A program made the position numbers and the translations under genes. Below, piece by piece: positions 50,235-60,243 of a stretch of DNA of 64,000 bases. The stretch lies in NCBI RefSeq assembly GCF_005886105.2, contig NZ_PNCO02000001.1, positions 3,296,001 through 3,360,000 on the forward strand, written 5' to 3'. The DNA comes from Pseudoalteromonas galatheae. GTDB taxonomy: Bacteria > Pseudomonadota > Gammaproteobacteria > Enterobacterales > Alteromonadaceae. The first letter of the stretch is position 1. Each line of letters opens with the position of its first letter. The notes beneath the pieces are model-generated. The model made no database searches. It was not told the DNA's origin and worked only from the letters and a program-made list of their open reading frames with translations.

Positions 50235-51548
50235 ATGCTTGGCAAGTTTACCACCCCACTAACAAAATTAGTCGACAAGTATCTACCCGATCCATTTGTG
50301 ATTGTACTTTTACTCACTTTTTTGGTGATGGTACTCGCCACATTGTTTACGCCGGCAACGCCTGTCATGGTGCTTGAGGCATGGGGTAATGGTTTTTGGA
50401 AGCTACTTACTTTTGCGATGCAGATGTTGTTAGTTTTGTTATGTGGTCACATGCTTGCCGTTACCCCTCCAATAGCAAAAGCGCTAGACCGTATCGCAGG
50501 CCTAGCTAAAACTCCCTCTCAAGCAATTATACTCACCACCTTTGTTGCGATGAGCGCCAGCTGGCTAAATTGGGGATTTGGCTTAGTAGTCGGGGCTTTG
50601 TTTGCAAAGGCCATCGCTCGAAAAGTGAAAGTCGATTATCGCTTGTTAGTGGCTAGTGCTTACTCTGGTTTTGTTGTTTGGCACGCAGGCCTATCAGGCT
50701 CAGTCCCTCTGACTATCGCAACCCCGGGCCACTTTAGTGAAAAGAGCATCGGTATTATTACCACTTCAGAGACAATCTTTGCATCATTTAACCTGCTCAT
50801 CGTACTCAGTATTTTTATCGTTTTACCACTTATAAATAAACTGATGCTGCCCAAAGATGATGACGCAGTTATTGTTGATAAAGAAAAGCTCATTGAACAA
50901 AGTAATGATATCAGTAACCGCGATACTCCGGCTGCAAAATTAGAAAATGCTTCATGGCTTGGTATGTTAGGAGGAGCACTCGGTCTTAGCTACTTGGGCT
51001 TTTACTTTATTTTAAATGCAGGCACATTGACATTGAATATCGTCATAGCCCTGTTTTTGTTCTTAGCCATGCTGCTACACAAAACCCCTGCAAATATTCT
51101 TAATAGTCTACAGCAAGCAATTCAAGGTGGTGCCGGTATCGTGATCCAGTTTCCTTTTTATGCTGGGATCATGGCTATCATGGTCGAAACAGGACTAGCG
51201 CAACAAATATCTCAAGGATTTGTTTCTATTAGCAGTCAATGGACATTACCGCTGTGGAGCTTTTTAAGTGCAGGCTTTGTAAATATATTTGTGCCTTCAG
51301 GTGGCGGCCAATGGGCAGTACAAGCACCAATTATTATTCCCGCAGCAGAAGCGCTTAATGCAGACATAGCCAGAGTCGCGATGGCAGTTGCTTGGGGTGA
51401 TGCTTGGACTAACCTGATCCAGCCATTTTGGGCACTCCCGGTACTTGCAATTGCAGGCCTTAAAGCCAAAGATATTATGGGGTTTTGCCTAATACAATTG
51501 CTGGTAACAGGTGTAATTATCGCAACTTTATTGTTGCTGCCCCTGTAA
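50235..51548 (+). CDS. atoE: short-chain fatty acid transporter (AtoE family)
   Basis: Polytopic permease of the SCFA_trans family; E. coli AtoE imports short-chain fatty acids for the ato pathway. 437 residues from the ATG at 50235, which has an AGGA site; an ATG six codons upstream lacks one. Marks: LPDPFVIVLLLTF, SASWLNWGFGLVVGALFAK, GLSGS-PL-IATPGH, and NIFVPSGGGQWAVQAPI. No ato CoA-transferase genes accompany it, so the physiological substrate is open. Confidence 0.87.
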   Translation: MLGKFTTPLTKLVDKYLPDPFVIVLLLTFLVMVLATLFTPATPVMVLEAWGNGFWKLLTFAMQMLLVLLCGHMLAVTPPIAKALDRIAGLAKTPSQAIILTTFVAMSASWLNWGFGLVVGALFAKAIARKVKVDYRLLVASAYSGFVVWHAGLSGSVPLTIATPGHFSEKSIGIITTSETIFASFNLLIVLSIFIVLPLINKLMLPKDDDAVIVDKEKLIEQSNDISNRDTPAAKLENASWLGMLGGALGLSYLGFYFILNAGTLTLNIVIALFLFLAMLLHKTPANILNSLQQAIQGGAGIVIQFPFYAGIMAIMVETGLAQQISQGFVSISSQWTLPLWSFLSAGFVNIFVPSGGGQWAVQAPIIIPAAEALNADIARVAMAVAWGDAWTNLIQPFWALPVLAIAGLKAKDIMGFCLIQLLVTGVIIATLLLLPL

Positions 51549-51573
51549 GAAGGTGCGTAATGCACCTTCTTAC
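51545..51573. terminator. hairpin between convergent atoE and M50 genes
   Basis: Perfect 12-bp stem GTAAGAAGGTGC / GCACCTTCTTAC with a 5-base loop, extendable by CCT/AGG. The left arm includes the atoE stop codon. No T tract follows on either side, so termination may need other factors. Confidence 0.6.
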
Positions 51574-51578
51574 ACAGG

Positions 51579-52589
51579 TTAACTTGATAAAATTTTCATT
51601 GGTAAGCTTAGGATTGGATTCTCTGAATCAGCAAAATGCATCATCACCGCAACATGACCTGTAATAACAACTATATACATAATGGCGCTGACCACTTGCC
51701 CATATCGGTCTAGGGGTAATAAGTGACTGTAATTACGGCCACGCCACTCGATCAGGATTTCAAAACTACCAATCAAAATGAATATTACCAGTAGGATTAA
51801 GCCAAAGGTGTAACTTATCCAAAGGCCGAATAATACCCCAGCCATACACGCCAATAACCCCACCCAAGAGCGCATTGAAAAGCTTATGCTTTTTAGAACA
51901 TGCCCACCATCTAACGGCAAAATGGGTAGTAAATTGAATAAGTTCAACAGTGCACTTAATACTGCAACACCAGCAAAGATTTCCATCTCTGTCGCGTAAT
52001 ATAACACCACTCCAAGGATTGAGGTTATCAACCCAAATGCCGGTCCCATCAACGAAATAACTACATCTTGCCAGCGGGTCGTGATCTTATCGTCACTTAC
52101 AGCCAGTCCACCAACGAAAGGGATCAAATAGATGCCTTTTGTTTTAATCCCAAAATAGCGCATAGCGCGGACGTGGCCATATTCATGAACGACTAAGCAA
52201 GCCACAAGCATAAGCGCAAACTGCCAAGAAAATAGCCATGCGTACCCTGCCACGGACGCGCCAGCCAAGGCAGCTTTAACCACTTTGGCACTTTTAAATA
52301 ACTTTAAGCCCAATGCCGCCAAACCAAATAAGCTGCGTTTTTCTTTAGGTGTTTCAGTGCTCACTTCAAGCCACTGAAGTTCAGCTCCATTTACTGCAAT
52401 CCCAAGTAACCCCTGAGGTAACTGCTCTGTATTTACCGCCAGTGCTTGTCCATCAATGGTCGCTAAAATGCCATTATGTTGCTCTTCAAAGGTAATCGCT
52501 TGCTGCTCGACAAAAAGCTGTACTACTTGTTGTTGGTTAAAAAAGATAGATACCGCTTTGTCCGCTAGCGAAAGCTCGACTCTATTCAT
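51579..52589 (-). CDS. M50-type site-2 metalloprotease family membrane protein
   Basis: Intramembrane zinc metalloprotease family. The 336 residues (ATG 52589, with GGA seven bases upstream; an upstream TTG is possible) have an N-terminal soluble region (about 1-85), a zinc motif HEYGH in a membrane helix (near 135-139) and the second ligand motif LPILPLDGGHVL. No PDZ domain is present, unlike RseP. Substrate unknown; these stand-alone, Fst/SpoIVFB-like proteins are widespread. Convergent with atoE. Confidence 0.83.
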   Translation of the reverse strand: MNRVELSLADKAVSIFFNQQQVVQLFVEQQAITFEEQHNGILATIDGQALAVNTEQLPQGLLGIAVNGAELQWLEVSTETPKEKRSLFGLAALGLKLFKSAKVVKAALAGASVAGYAWLFSWQFALMLVACLVVHEYGHVRAMRYFGIKTKGIYLIPFVGGLAVSDDKITTRWQDVVISLMGPAFGLITSILGVVLYYATEMEIFAGVAVLSALLNLFNLLPILPLDGGHVLKSISFSMRSWVGLLACMAGVLFGLWISYTFGLILLVIFILIGSFEILIEWRGRNYSHLLPLDRYGQVVSAIMYIVVITGHVAVMMHFADSENPILSLPMKILSS

Positions 52590-52799
52590 ATTCAGATCCA
52601 AAGGTCATTTGGGGCATTATCGCTAAAAGCGTCCGCTTCATAAAGTGCTGCCGAAATCTGAATTAGAAAAATGCAGGTAAAGTGTCATTATTGCGCTTCA
52701 AATTGAGTAAAAATCACCTTTTAAAGCGTTTTGAGATTTGAGCACTTTAAATTATTTGTACTAGACTTTAAGGAGGTAAGGTATACGAAGGAATTGTTA

Positions 52800-54008
52800 A
52801 TGTCATTAGCAAAACATCGGATAATGGTAGTAGATGATTCACCCGCGATCCTAGTTGTAATGCAAGCTATTATGACTGAGCTTGGCATTGAGCATGTCAC
52901 AACCTGCTCAAGTGCGGTAAACGCTGTAGAAAAAATACGGCAGACTCCTCATCAATTTGACGCCATTTTTACAGATCTCAATATGCCCGAAATGGATGGC
53001 ATGGAGTTTATTCGCCAACTGGGAGAGCTAAGGTTCTCTGGCGGCATTATTATTATTTCCGAAATGGACGAGAAGATTATTGATCTAGCAACCAACCTTG
53101 CCAGACAGTCCAATGCACATCTTATCGGCAATATTTCCAAGCCCGTACAATTGGTTGATGTCGAGCGCATGCTCAAAAAAATGGAGACATATACCACTGT
53201 AAAACGTAGCCGCATTGAAAAGGTGACCGAAAGCGATCTTTTGCATGCCATTAGTCACAACGAAATTACACCTTACTATCAACCAAAGGTTCACCGTGGT
53301 GACAAAAAGATAAAAAGTGTCGAAGTGCTAGCCCGTATTGTGTCTAAAAATACCGAGCAGGTCATTTTACCTGACCATTTCATTGGCGTAGCCGAAGATA
53401 CAGATCTAATCAACATCATTACTTTCCAGCTTTTTGAAAAGGCGACGGATGAATTCAAAGCAATCAAGTCTGAGCTTAATTATCCGATTAAAATGGCCTT
53501 TAATTTATCGCCTGTGCAATTAAATGATCTGAGCTGCCCAGATAAACTGGCACTTATTCTAGAAATAAACCGTTTAAAGCCTAGTGATATCATTTTAGAA
53601 ATTACTGAAAATCAACCGATGAATCAGTCTATTCAACTGGAAACAATGAACCGGTTACGGATCCGGGGATTTGATATTTCTTTAGACGACTTTGGTACTG
53701 GATTTACCAATATTCAGCAATTAAAGTCTTTGCCGTTTACCGAGATCAAAATCGACCGCTCTTTGATAACCCATGTGGAATCCGATCGCTTTTCACAGGT
53801 ACTTATCGACAGCTTAATCGACATCGCACAAAATCAACAGTTAGACATAGTAGCTGAAGGTATAGAGCGGATTGAAGAGCTACAATACCTTGACCGCTAC
53901 AAGCATAGCCTGTTAATGCAGGGCTTTTTAATCAGTAAACCTAAACCACTAACAGACCTAGTAGGGTGGATACACTCTTGGCAGCGTATGATTAATTCGA
54001 ACCCTTAA
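52800..54008 (+). CDS. response regulator with EAL phosphodiesterase domain
   Basis: REC-EAL protein, 402 residues from the ATG at 52800 (AAGGAA site). REC domain (about 6-125): D12/D13, phospho-acceptor D59 (FTDLNMPEMDG) and K114. EAL domain (about 143-400) with the metal and catalytic set intact: E-V-L at 175-177, N in NLSP, LEITE, LDDFGTG, IKIDRS and VAEGIE. It should hydrolyse c-di-GMP under control of a phosphorelay. No histidine kinase is nearby, so the partner is encoded elsewhere. The 3' end overlaps the convergent CNNM gene by 17 bases. Confidence 0.9.
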   Translation: MSLAKHRIMVVDDSPAILVVMQAIMTELGIEHVTTCSSAVNAVEKIRQTPHQFDAIFTDLNMPEMDGMEFIRQLGELRFSGGIIIISEMDEKIIDLATNLARQSNAHLIGNISKPVQLVDVERMLKKMETYTTVKRSRIEKVTESDLLHAISHNEITPYYQPKVHRGDKKIKSVEVLARIVSKNTEQVILPDHFIGVAEDTDLINIITFQLFEKATDEFKAIKSELNYPIKMAFNLSPVQLNDLSCPDKLALILEINRLKPSDIILEITENQPMNQSIQLETMNRLRIRGFDISLDDFGTGFTNIQQLKSLPFTEIKIDRSLITHVESDRFSQVLIDSLIDIAQNQQLDIVAEGIERIEELQYLDRYKHSLLMQGFLISKPKPLTDLVGWIHSWQRMINSNP

Positions 54009-55119
54009 CCTCTGGAGAGGGTGTTTCCTCTCCGTCGCTTTGTGCTTCAGGCGTTTCTCCAGCTTCGTCACTGTCTTCAATCAAATTATCATGATTATCT
54101 ACGCGCTCTCGCCACTTTTGCTTAGCTGCTGCCTGCATATTGGTAGTTTGCTCTCGCTCATCAACAATATCCATTCCCATTAATGATTCAAGCAAATCTT
54201 CTAATGTCACTATACCTTGTACATCGCCATATTCATCAATAACAAGCGCAATGTGTAGACGCTTTGCCAGTAACGCTTTGAATAGCTCTGGCGCAGCTAG
54301 CGTTTCTGGTACGGTGTAAAGAGGTCGCGATAGCTTACCAATTTTATAGTCTTCTCCAAGCCTATGATAAGCAAGCATAATGTCATTCTTATGTACAAAG
54401 CCGATGATGTCGTCTGTATTTTTATCAAATACCAACACCCGAGAAAAAGCAACCGAGCCATGTTCAGACAAATACTCGTGCACTGTCATATCTTTATGCA
54501 CCTTAAATAACACCGTTCTCGGTGTCATGATGCTTTCTAGTTTGGCATGGCGAAAACGTAATAAACTACGAATGGTTTCAGTCTCGTCCTGATGCAGTGC
54601 ACCAGCTTCAGAGCCTATTTCCGCCATTGCTTCGATTTCTTGACGAATATAGTGAGCCTCATCTTCTTTACGGCCTATCACTTTTGTTAACTGATCCGAC
54701 ATCCACACAAATGGCTTTAAAATTCGAACTAACCAAATCAACACGCTTGAAACAATCGGCGTTAGTCCGCGCCAATAAGTCGCTCCCAAGGTCTTCGGAA
54801 TGATTTCTGATAGAACCAACACCAGCAGTGTCATCACTGCCGACGCAATACCGACAGCTGCATCTGAAAATACCACTGCAGCTTGCGCTCCAACACCTGC
54901 CGCACCGGCAGTATGTGCAACTGTATTTAACGTTAAGATAGCCGATAAAGGCTGATCGATATTGTCTTTTAGGCGCTGAACTCGCGACGCTAATGCATCG
55001 TTTTCTTGCTTTAAGATCCCTATATGACTTGGCGTAATACTGAGCAGCACCGCTTCCATCACTGAACAGATAAAAGAGATCGCTATTGCCAAAAACATGT
55101 AGGTTAATAAAAAAACCAA
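53992..55119 (-). CDS. CNNM (DUF21) / CBS-domain membrane protein
   Basis: Member of the CNNM/CorB family linked to Mg2+ homeostasis (often labelled hemolysin-related). The 375 residues have a DUF21 region with three or four helices (about 1-155, including L-LNTVAHTAGAAGVGAQA and LVLSEIIPKTLGA) and a CBS pair (about 200-320). The tail is acidic and disordered (about 335-375). No CorC_HlyC domain follows. The TTG at 55119 has a good GGAG site; an internal ATG (M8) is an alternative. mgtE is also in the window but 31 kb away. Confidence 0.85.
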   Translation of the reverse strand: MVFLLTYMFLAIAISFICSVMEAVLLSITPSHIGILKQENDALASRVQRLKDNIDQPLSAILTLNTVAHTAGAAGVGAQAAVVFSDAAVGIASAVMTLLVLVLSEIIPKTLGATYWRGLTPIVSSVLIWLVRILKPFVWMSDQLTKVIGRKEDEAHYIRQEIEAMAEIGSEAGALHQDETETIRSLLRFRHAKLESIMTPRTVLFKVHKDMTVHEYLSEHGSVAFSRVLVFDKNTDDIIGFVHKNDIMLAYHRLGEDYKIGKLSRPLYTVPETLAAPELFKALLAKRLHIALVIDEYGDVQGIVTLEDLLESLMGMDIVDEREQTTNMQAAAKQKWRERVDNHDNLIEDSDEAGETPEAQSDGEETPSPEVKGSN

Positions 55120-55285
55120 GTAAATTCTCCTCTTAATTCAACGCTAAAACATTACTTAAACACATTCGTTGCTTTGCTCTTCAACACAGACTATTAAATT
55201 TAGGACGTCTATCGCAGCAATACAACCAGTTCAAAATACTATGATATAGTTTTATCGTATAATTACCTACAATAGGCGCACATAA

Positions 55286-57739
55286 ATGAAACTACGTACA
55301 GCCGTTACTCTACTATTTACGGCAGTCTCAGCACAACTTTCAGCAAGCCCATTAGACGAATCAAAAATACAATTTTTGGGTCCCATCGCAGGCGAATCAA
55401 CAATAAAGCCAGCGGATACAGCTCATCGTGATGCAATTATTGAAAACCTGCTACCATCATTACAACAAGACGCCAAACAGGTAACGCTATTCAATAATGA
55501 AAGCAAATGGCAAGCACTGAATAAAGTATCTCAATTAACGATACCTGGACTGCAGGCTCTGAAATTTAATTTCACTACTCAACGTTTTGTCTCTGGCAAA
55601 CTCAAGCTTGAGGGCATCGAGAAAGCCAAAGTATTTCTAAATGGAGAGCCGGTCTCAGGTGTTAAAGAAGTTCAGCTTGATGTAGTCAAGGGCGATCATC
55701 AAATCCTCGTTATCGCCGAGCAGGTAAATGACTGGAATAAGGTTGATCTTAGCTTTGAAGGTGAAGCAGCGCATGACATTATCACGCTGACAGAAAAACA
55801 AACCAAAGCGCTGTCTGCAAAGCAGTTGTTTGATGCTCCAACAGTGAGTGCTATCTCACTTTCACCTAACGGCGAATATTACATTTCTACCGTACGCCAC
55901 TACGATGATGAAAAAGGCAACTCAGCAATCACCGAAACTGCTTTATATAATGAAGATGGTGACATGCTTTACAGTTTCGATGGTATGAGTGCAAATAGCT
56001 TTGCATGGCGTGATGACAGCAGCAAGCTCACTTATTTAAAAGATAATAAAGCTTACACCCTTGATGTAAAAACCTTTAAACGTACTCAAGTTGCTACTAA
56101 GCTCAATGGCGCAAATAGTATCGAGTTTTTTGATAATGATACGCTTATTTTTGCGTGGACCAACAGCGGCAAAGAAGAAGGCAAACTGACTAAACATTAT
56201 CAAGGATTAGAAGATAGATGGTCATATGCCCGCACTCAATCGCAAATCTTCTTACTCGATATCAAAAGTGGGCTACTTAATCCTGTGACCGTTGGCGCAC
56301 AAAGCCACAGCTTGGCCGACTTTGACGCACAAGCAAACACGGTTTTAGCAACGCGTAATAAGCAAGACTATGCGCAACCACCTCACATGCTGACGGAGTT
56401 GGTAGAAATCGATCTATCAAACAATCAGCAAAATGTCATTGGCCAATACCGTACATTTAGTGGTGCTCAATACACTAAAAATGGTATTTATGTAACTGCA
56501 GGTCCTGATTTTGCTGAAGGTGCGGGGCGCAACTTACCTGAAGGTATGCTCGCGAATAACTATGATGGTCAACTTTATTGGATAGATCGCAAAGGCAACA
56601 ATGTAAAAGCACTGAGTAAAAACTTTGATCCAGCCATAGGCAGCTTTACCGTACTCAATAATGGCGATGTGGTACTGAAAGCGACTGACCAAGATCGTCA
56701 ACAGCTTTTCTTTTTCGACGAAAGTAAATCTACTTTCAAACGCTTAAATACCGGACTGGATGTTGTCGCAAATTATTCAGTGTCTAGTGAACGTAATCCA
56801 GAGATCTTATTCACAGGAACTACGGCATCAACTCCACAGCAGTTAAAAACCATGTCTGCTTCAGATAAGCGAGCTGACACGCTCTGGGACTCAACAAATA
56901 TCGCATACCAGAATGCGGAAATTGCCAATCTCGAAGAGTTTAATTTTACTAATACTGAAGGCGTGGAGATTAAAGGCCGTGTGTATCTACCACACGATTT
57001 AGACAAAGCTAAAAAATACCCAGCACTTGTTTATTACTACGGCGGCACTTCTCCAGTGACTCGTGGCTTTACAGGGCGTTACCCCTTTAACTTATGGGCA
57101 GCAAAAGGCTATGTGGTTTATGTCTTGCAACCAACCGGTGCGACGGGTTTCGGTCAGAAATTCTCAGCAGAGCACGTCAATGCTTGGGGTGAACACACTG
57201 CTAATGATATCATCATGGGTACCAAAGAGTTTGTGAAAGCCTACCCTTTCGTTGATGATAAGCGTTTAGGTAATTTAGGTGCTTCTTATGGCGGCTTCAT
57301 GACTATGCTGCTAACAACAAAAACTGATTTGTTCTCAGCTTCTATCTCACATGCTGGTATTTCTAATATTACCTCATACTGGGGCCAAGGCTGGTGGGGT
57401 TACTTGTATTCTGGCGAGGCTTCAAAAGGAAGTTTTCCCTGGAACAACCCAGCACTTTACTCACAGCATAGCCCGGTATTCAATGCGGACAAAGTAACAA
57501 CACCATTACTGTTAATTCATGGCGACGCAGATACCAATGTGCCGCCAGGTGAAAGCCATAATATGTATACCGCCTTGAAGATCCTTGGCCAAGATGTTGA
57601 ATTGGTCGAATACAAAGGCGCAGATCACCAAATTTTGGCTCGTGACCAGCGTTTCCATTGGTGGAACACCATGCTGGCTTATTTCGACAAACATTTAAAG
57701 CAAGAGCCACAGTGGTGGGAACATCTATACGGTAAGTAA
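55286..57739 (+). CDS. secreted S9 family serine peptidase (prolyl oligopeptidase-like)
   Basis: Exported alpha/beta-hydrolase peptidase of the DPP/acylaminoacyl-peptidase branch. The 817 residues have a signal peptide (about 1-20), a beta-propeller region with repeated strands (about 185-530) and a C-terminal catalytic domain (about 550-815): S667 in GASYGG, D749 in HGDADTNVPP and H781 in GADHQI. Probably periplasmic, taking part in peptide use, in keeping with a proteolytic marine bacterium. Monocistronic, followed by a strong terminator. Confidence 0.9.
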   Translation: MKLRTAVTLLFTAVSAQLSASPLDESKIQFLGPIAGESTIKPADTAHRDAIIENLLPSLQQDAKQVTLFNNESKWQALNKVSQLTIPGLQALKFNFTTQRFVSGKLKLEGIEKAKVFLNGEPVSGVKEVQLDVVKGDHQILVIAEQVNDWNKVDLSFEGEAAHDIITLTEKQTKALSAKQLFDAPTVSAISLSPNGEYYISTVRHYDDEKGNSAITETALYNEDGDMLYSFDGMSANSFAWRDDSSKLTYLKDNKAYTLDVKTFKRTQVATKLNGANSIEFFDNDTLIFAWTNSGKEEGKLTKHYQGLEDRWSYARTQSQIFLLDIKSGLLNPVTVGAQSHSLADFDAQANTVLATRNKQDYAQPPHMLTELVEIDLSNNQQNVIGQYRTFSGAQYTKNGIYVTAGPDFAEGAGRNLPEGMLANNYDGQLYWIDRKGNNVKALSKNFDPAIGSFTVLNNGDVVLKATDQDRQQLFFFDESKSTFKRLNTGLDVVANYSVSSERNPEILFTGTTASTPQQLKTMSASDKRADTLWDSTNIAYQNAEIANLEEFNFTNTEGVEIKGRVYLPHDLDKAKKYPALVYYYGGTSPVTRGFTGRYPFNLWAAKGYVVYVLQPTGATGFGQKFSAEHVNAWGEHTANDIIMGTKEFVKAYPFVDDKRLGNLGASYGGFMTMLLTTKTDLFSASISHAGISNITSYWGQGWWGYLYSGEASKGSFPWNNPALYSQHSPVFNADKVTTPLLLIHGDADTNVPPGESHNMYTALKILGQDVELVEYKGADHQILARDQRFHWWNTMLAYFDKHLKQEPQWWEHLYGK

Positions 57740-57747
57740 TCAACGCT

Positions 57748-57774
57748 AGGCGGCACTCTGTGTCGCCTTTTTTT
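57748..57774 (+). terminator. intrinsic terminator of the S9 peptidase gene
   Basis: Stem AGGCGGCAC / GTGTCGCCT (one G-T pair) with a TCT loop, followed by seven T, nine bases after the stop codon. Confidence 0.9.
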
Positions 57775-57966
57775 GTTTAGTGAAGCAGCAATCAAACATA
57801 TCATTGTATATAATTTAACAATAAAATTAAGTTCCCTCTTGATCGAACTAGACTGTCAGGTTAACGTGCCAGATATAGAGTTGTAAGAAATCGTTTCATA
57901 CACTTCCAAGCAGCGATCTCTGAGTGTTATATTAACGACAATTAAACAACAATTAACAGTGAAAAC

Positions 57967-58662
57967 ATGAGCATAAAGGTTTTATTAGTTGAAGATGATG
58001 AACTCTTAGCAAAGCGGCTGTGTAGTCACTTTGAAAATACTGAGTTTAGTATCACTGTAGACAATACGGGTGCTACTGCACTTGAGCTTATTCAATCTCA
58101 AACCCAAAACCCATTTGTACTTGCCATTGTTGATGTTGTGTTACCCGCCACTGATGGCCTACAGCTCGCAAAAGAAATTAATACCTTATCGGATCTCGGA
58201 GTGATCATGCTTTCCAGCCGGGACTCTCAGGCCGATAGAATAGCGGGCCTTGCGCAAGGTGCTGATGACTACGTCTGTAAGCCTGTTGATACGCTTGAGC
58301 TTGAACTGCGTATGCGTGCCTTATACAAACGTTTAGTTGGTAATAAAGACGATGAATCGGAAGAGTTTATCGAATATGCTGACTTTAAACTACATCCTGA
58401 TAATCGTACCTTAATCAATCAACACGGTATTGAATCTCGACTTACCGAAGCAGAGCATAAAGTATTGATTTGTCTTATTTCCAATGCAGGAAGGGCAACA
58501 TCCAGAGAGCGTATTTCAGAAGACATTGGGCAACCTGATTGGAGCCCAAGTGACAGAACGGTTGATGTCTTAGTTGGCCGACTACGCAAAAAACTCGGCG
58601 ATGAAAAAGAGCAAAAACGCATTGTGACTGTTCGTGGTAAAGGCTATATGTTGTCGGCTTAA
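57967..58662 (+). CDS. OmpR/PhoB-type response regulator (orphan)
   Basis: 231 residues: a REC domain (1-120) with acidic pair D10/D11, phospho-acceptor D56 (AIVDVVLP), S83 and K105, and a winged-helix DNA-binding domain (about 135-231; EHKVLICLISNAGRATSRERI, RTVDVLVGRLRKKLGD, IVTVRGKGYML). No histidine kinase gene flanks it: the S9 peptidase is upstream and convergent yifB is downstream. Its targets cannot be inferred. Confidence 0.92.
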   Translation: MSIKVLLVEDDELLAKRLCSHFENTEFSITVDNTGATALELIQSQTQNPFVLAIVDVVLPATDGLQLAKEINTLSDLGVIMLSSRDSQADRIAGLAQGADDYVCKPVDTLELELRMRALYKRLVGNKDDESEEFIEYADFKLHPDNRTLINQHGIESRLTEAEHKVLICLISNAGRATSRERISEDIGQPDWSPSDRTVDVLVGRLRKKLGDEKEQKRIVTVRGKGYMLSA

Positions 58663-58705
58663 CCTTTACCAATAATACACTCCCTATCTATTGAAATGCT
58701 GTTAG

Positions 58706-60226
58706 CTAATACTGTGTTAACTGAGCTAATAACCTCTCCAGCGCGCGATAACTAAGCGCTTCCTTTAAATGTGATAAGCTAATATTAGGTGTCGAGCTCA
58801 GATCCGCTATGGTACGTGCAACCTTGATTATTCGATGATATGAACGTGGTGATAGCTTTAGTTTTTCTGCAGCCTTTGCCAGAAATAAGCGTTCAGCATC
58901 AGCAAGATAGCAGATATGATTTAGCTCTTTTACACTCAGTTGATCGTTACATTTTCCCTGACGTACCAAAGCTGCTTTATAGGCCTGTTCCACCCTAGCC
59001 CTTATTGTCGCGCTAGACTCTCCATCACTCTGGGATTGTAGCTCTTCTGTTTTTAGACGAGGTAATTCTACCTGTAGATCTATTCGGTCTAAAAATGGAC
59101 CTGAAATCTTAGCCAAATAGCGCAATACTTGATCTGGAGACGCTCTTTTATCAGTGTAACAACCTGTAGGACTGGGATTTAATGCTGCGATCAGTTGAAA
59201 GTTTGCAGGGTAATCAACTTGCCGAGCTGCGCGCGAAATCGTTACCATGCCCGTTTCCATCGGTTCACGTAATGAGTCCAGCACCTTCCTATCAAACTCT
59301 GGTAATTCGTCCAAAAATAGAACACCATTATTTGACAGTGATATCTCACCTGGCTTAGGGTTCGACGAGCCTCCAACCAAGGCTACCGCAGAGCAAGTAT
59401 GATGTGGAGCTCTAAAAGGCCTTGTTTTCCAGTTCGACTGACTGATTGTTTTTCCGAGTATGGAATAGATAGAAGCTGTTTCTAGCGCCTGATTATCCGT
59501 CATTAATGGCATTATCGTGGGTAGGCGCTGAGCAAGCATCGATTTTCCAGTGCCAGGAGGACCCAGAAATAAAACGTTATGTCCACCTGCCGCAGCTATT
59601 TCTAGTACTCGCTTCGCCCCCTCTTGTCCCTTCACCTCAGCCATATCCAGCAAGCTCCCACCTGAAGCTTGTATATTTAAATCGTCTGGGTAGAGTTGAT
59701 TAAACATAAGTGATTGCTGGCCGCTTAAACCTAACCATGCTGTACGTAAGCAGCTTATAGCAACACGATTGGCATCAGCGGCAAGGCTCGCAACTGCATC
59801 GTTACTAATTGGTAGGTAAGCAGTTCGCCCCATCTTCGCTGCTGCAATAACAGATGGCAAAATGGCAGTGACCGTCCTCAGTTCACCATTTAACGCAAGC
59901 TCACCATAAAATTCTTTATCAGCAATAGCATGGCTATCTAACTGTCCTGATGCAACGAGAACACCTAGTGCGATTGCAAAGTCAAAGCGCCCCCCTTCTT
60001 TGGGTAGATCTGCTGGTGCTAAGTTTACTGTGATACGCTGTTCTGGAAATAAAAAGCCAGCATTAACAAGCGCACTACGGACGCGTTCTTTGGCTTCTTT
60101 AACTGAGGTTTCGGGTAATCCAACAATACTAAAGGCAGGTAAACCGTTGCTAAGGTGTACCTCAACAATTACCTCAGGTGCGGTAATACCAACTTGTGCC
60201 CGAGTGAAAACTCTTGCTAAAGACAT
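58706..60226 (-). CDS. yifB: YifB/ComM Mg-chelatase-like AAA+ ATPase
   Basis: Hexameric AAA+ helicase family; ComM drives branch migration during natural transformation in Vibrio and Haemophilus. The 506 residues have an N-terminal Lon-protease-like domain (about 1-165), a Mg-chelatase AAA+ core with Walker A GPPGTGKS (222-229), GVLFLDELPEF as Walker B, and the C-terminal helical part SPRSYHRIIKVARTIADL. Start at 60226 with a GGAG site. Ends convergent with the response regulator gene. Starts 17 bases after the TRIC-like gene on the same strand, so it is probably co-transcribed with it. Confidence 0.94.
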   Translation of the reverse strand: MSLARVFTRAQVGITAPEVIVEVHLSNGLPAFSIVGLPETSVKEAKERVRSALVNAGFLFPEQRITVNLAPADLPKEGGRFDFAIALGVLVASGQLDSHAIADKEFYGELALNGELRTVTAILPSVIAAAKMGRTAYLPISNDAVASLAADANRVAISCLRTAWLGLSGQQSLMFNQLYPDDLNIQASGGSLLDMAEVKGQEGAKRVLEIAAAGGHNVLFLGPPGTGKSMLAQRLPTIMPLMTDNQALETASIYSILGKTISQSNWKTRPFRAPHHTCSAVALVGGSSNPKPGEISLSNNGVLFLDELPEFDRKVLDSLREPMETGMVTISRAARQVDYPANFQLIAALNPSPTGCYTDKRASPDQVLRYLAKISGPFLDRIDLQVELPRLKTEELQSQSDGESSATIRARVEQAYKAALVRQGKCNDQLSVKELNHICYLADAERLFLAKAAEKLKLSPRSYHRIIKVARTIADLSSTPNISLSHLKEALSYRALERLLAQLTQY

Positions 60227-60243
60227 CCATGTCTCCTAATTAC

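Noticed and set aside
52731..52799. Upstream extension of the REC-EAL gene by 23 codons from a TTG
   Set aside because: The ATG at 52800 has an AAGGAA site and begins just before the REC domain; the extension is not conserved in type.
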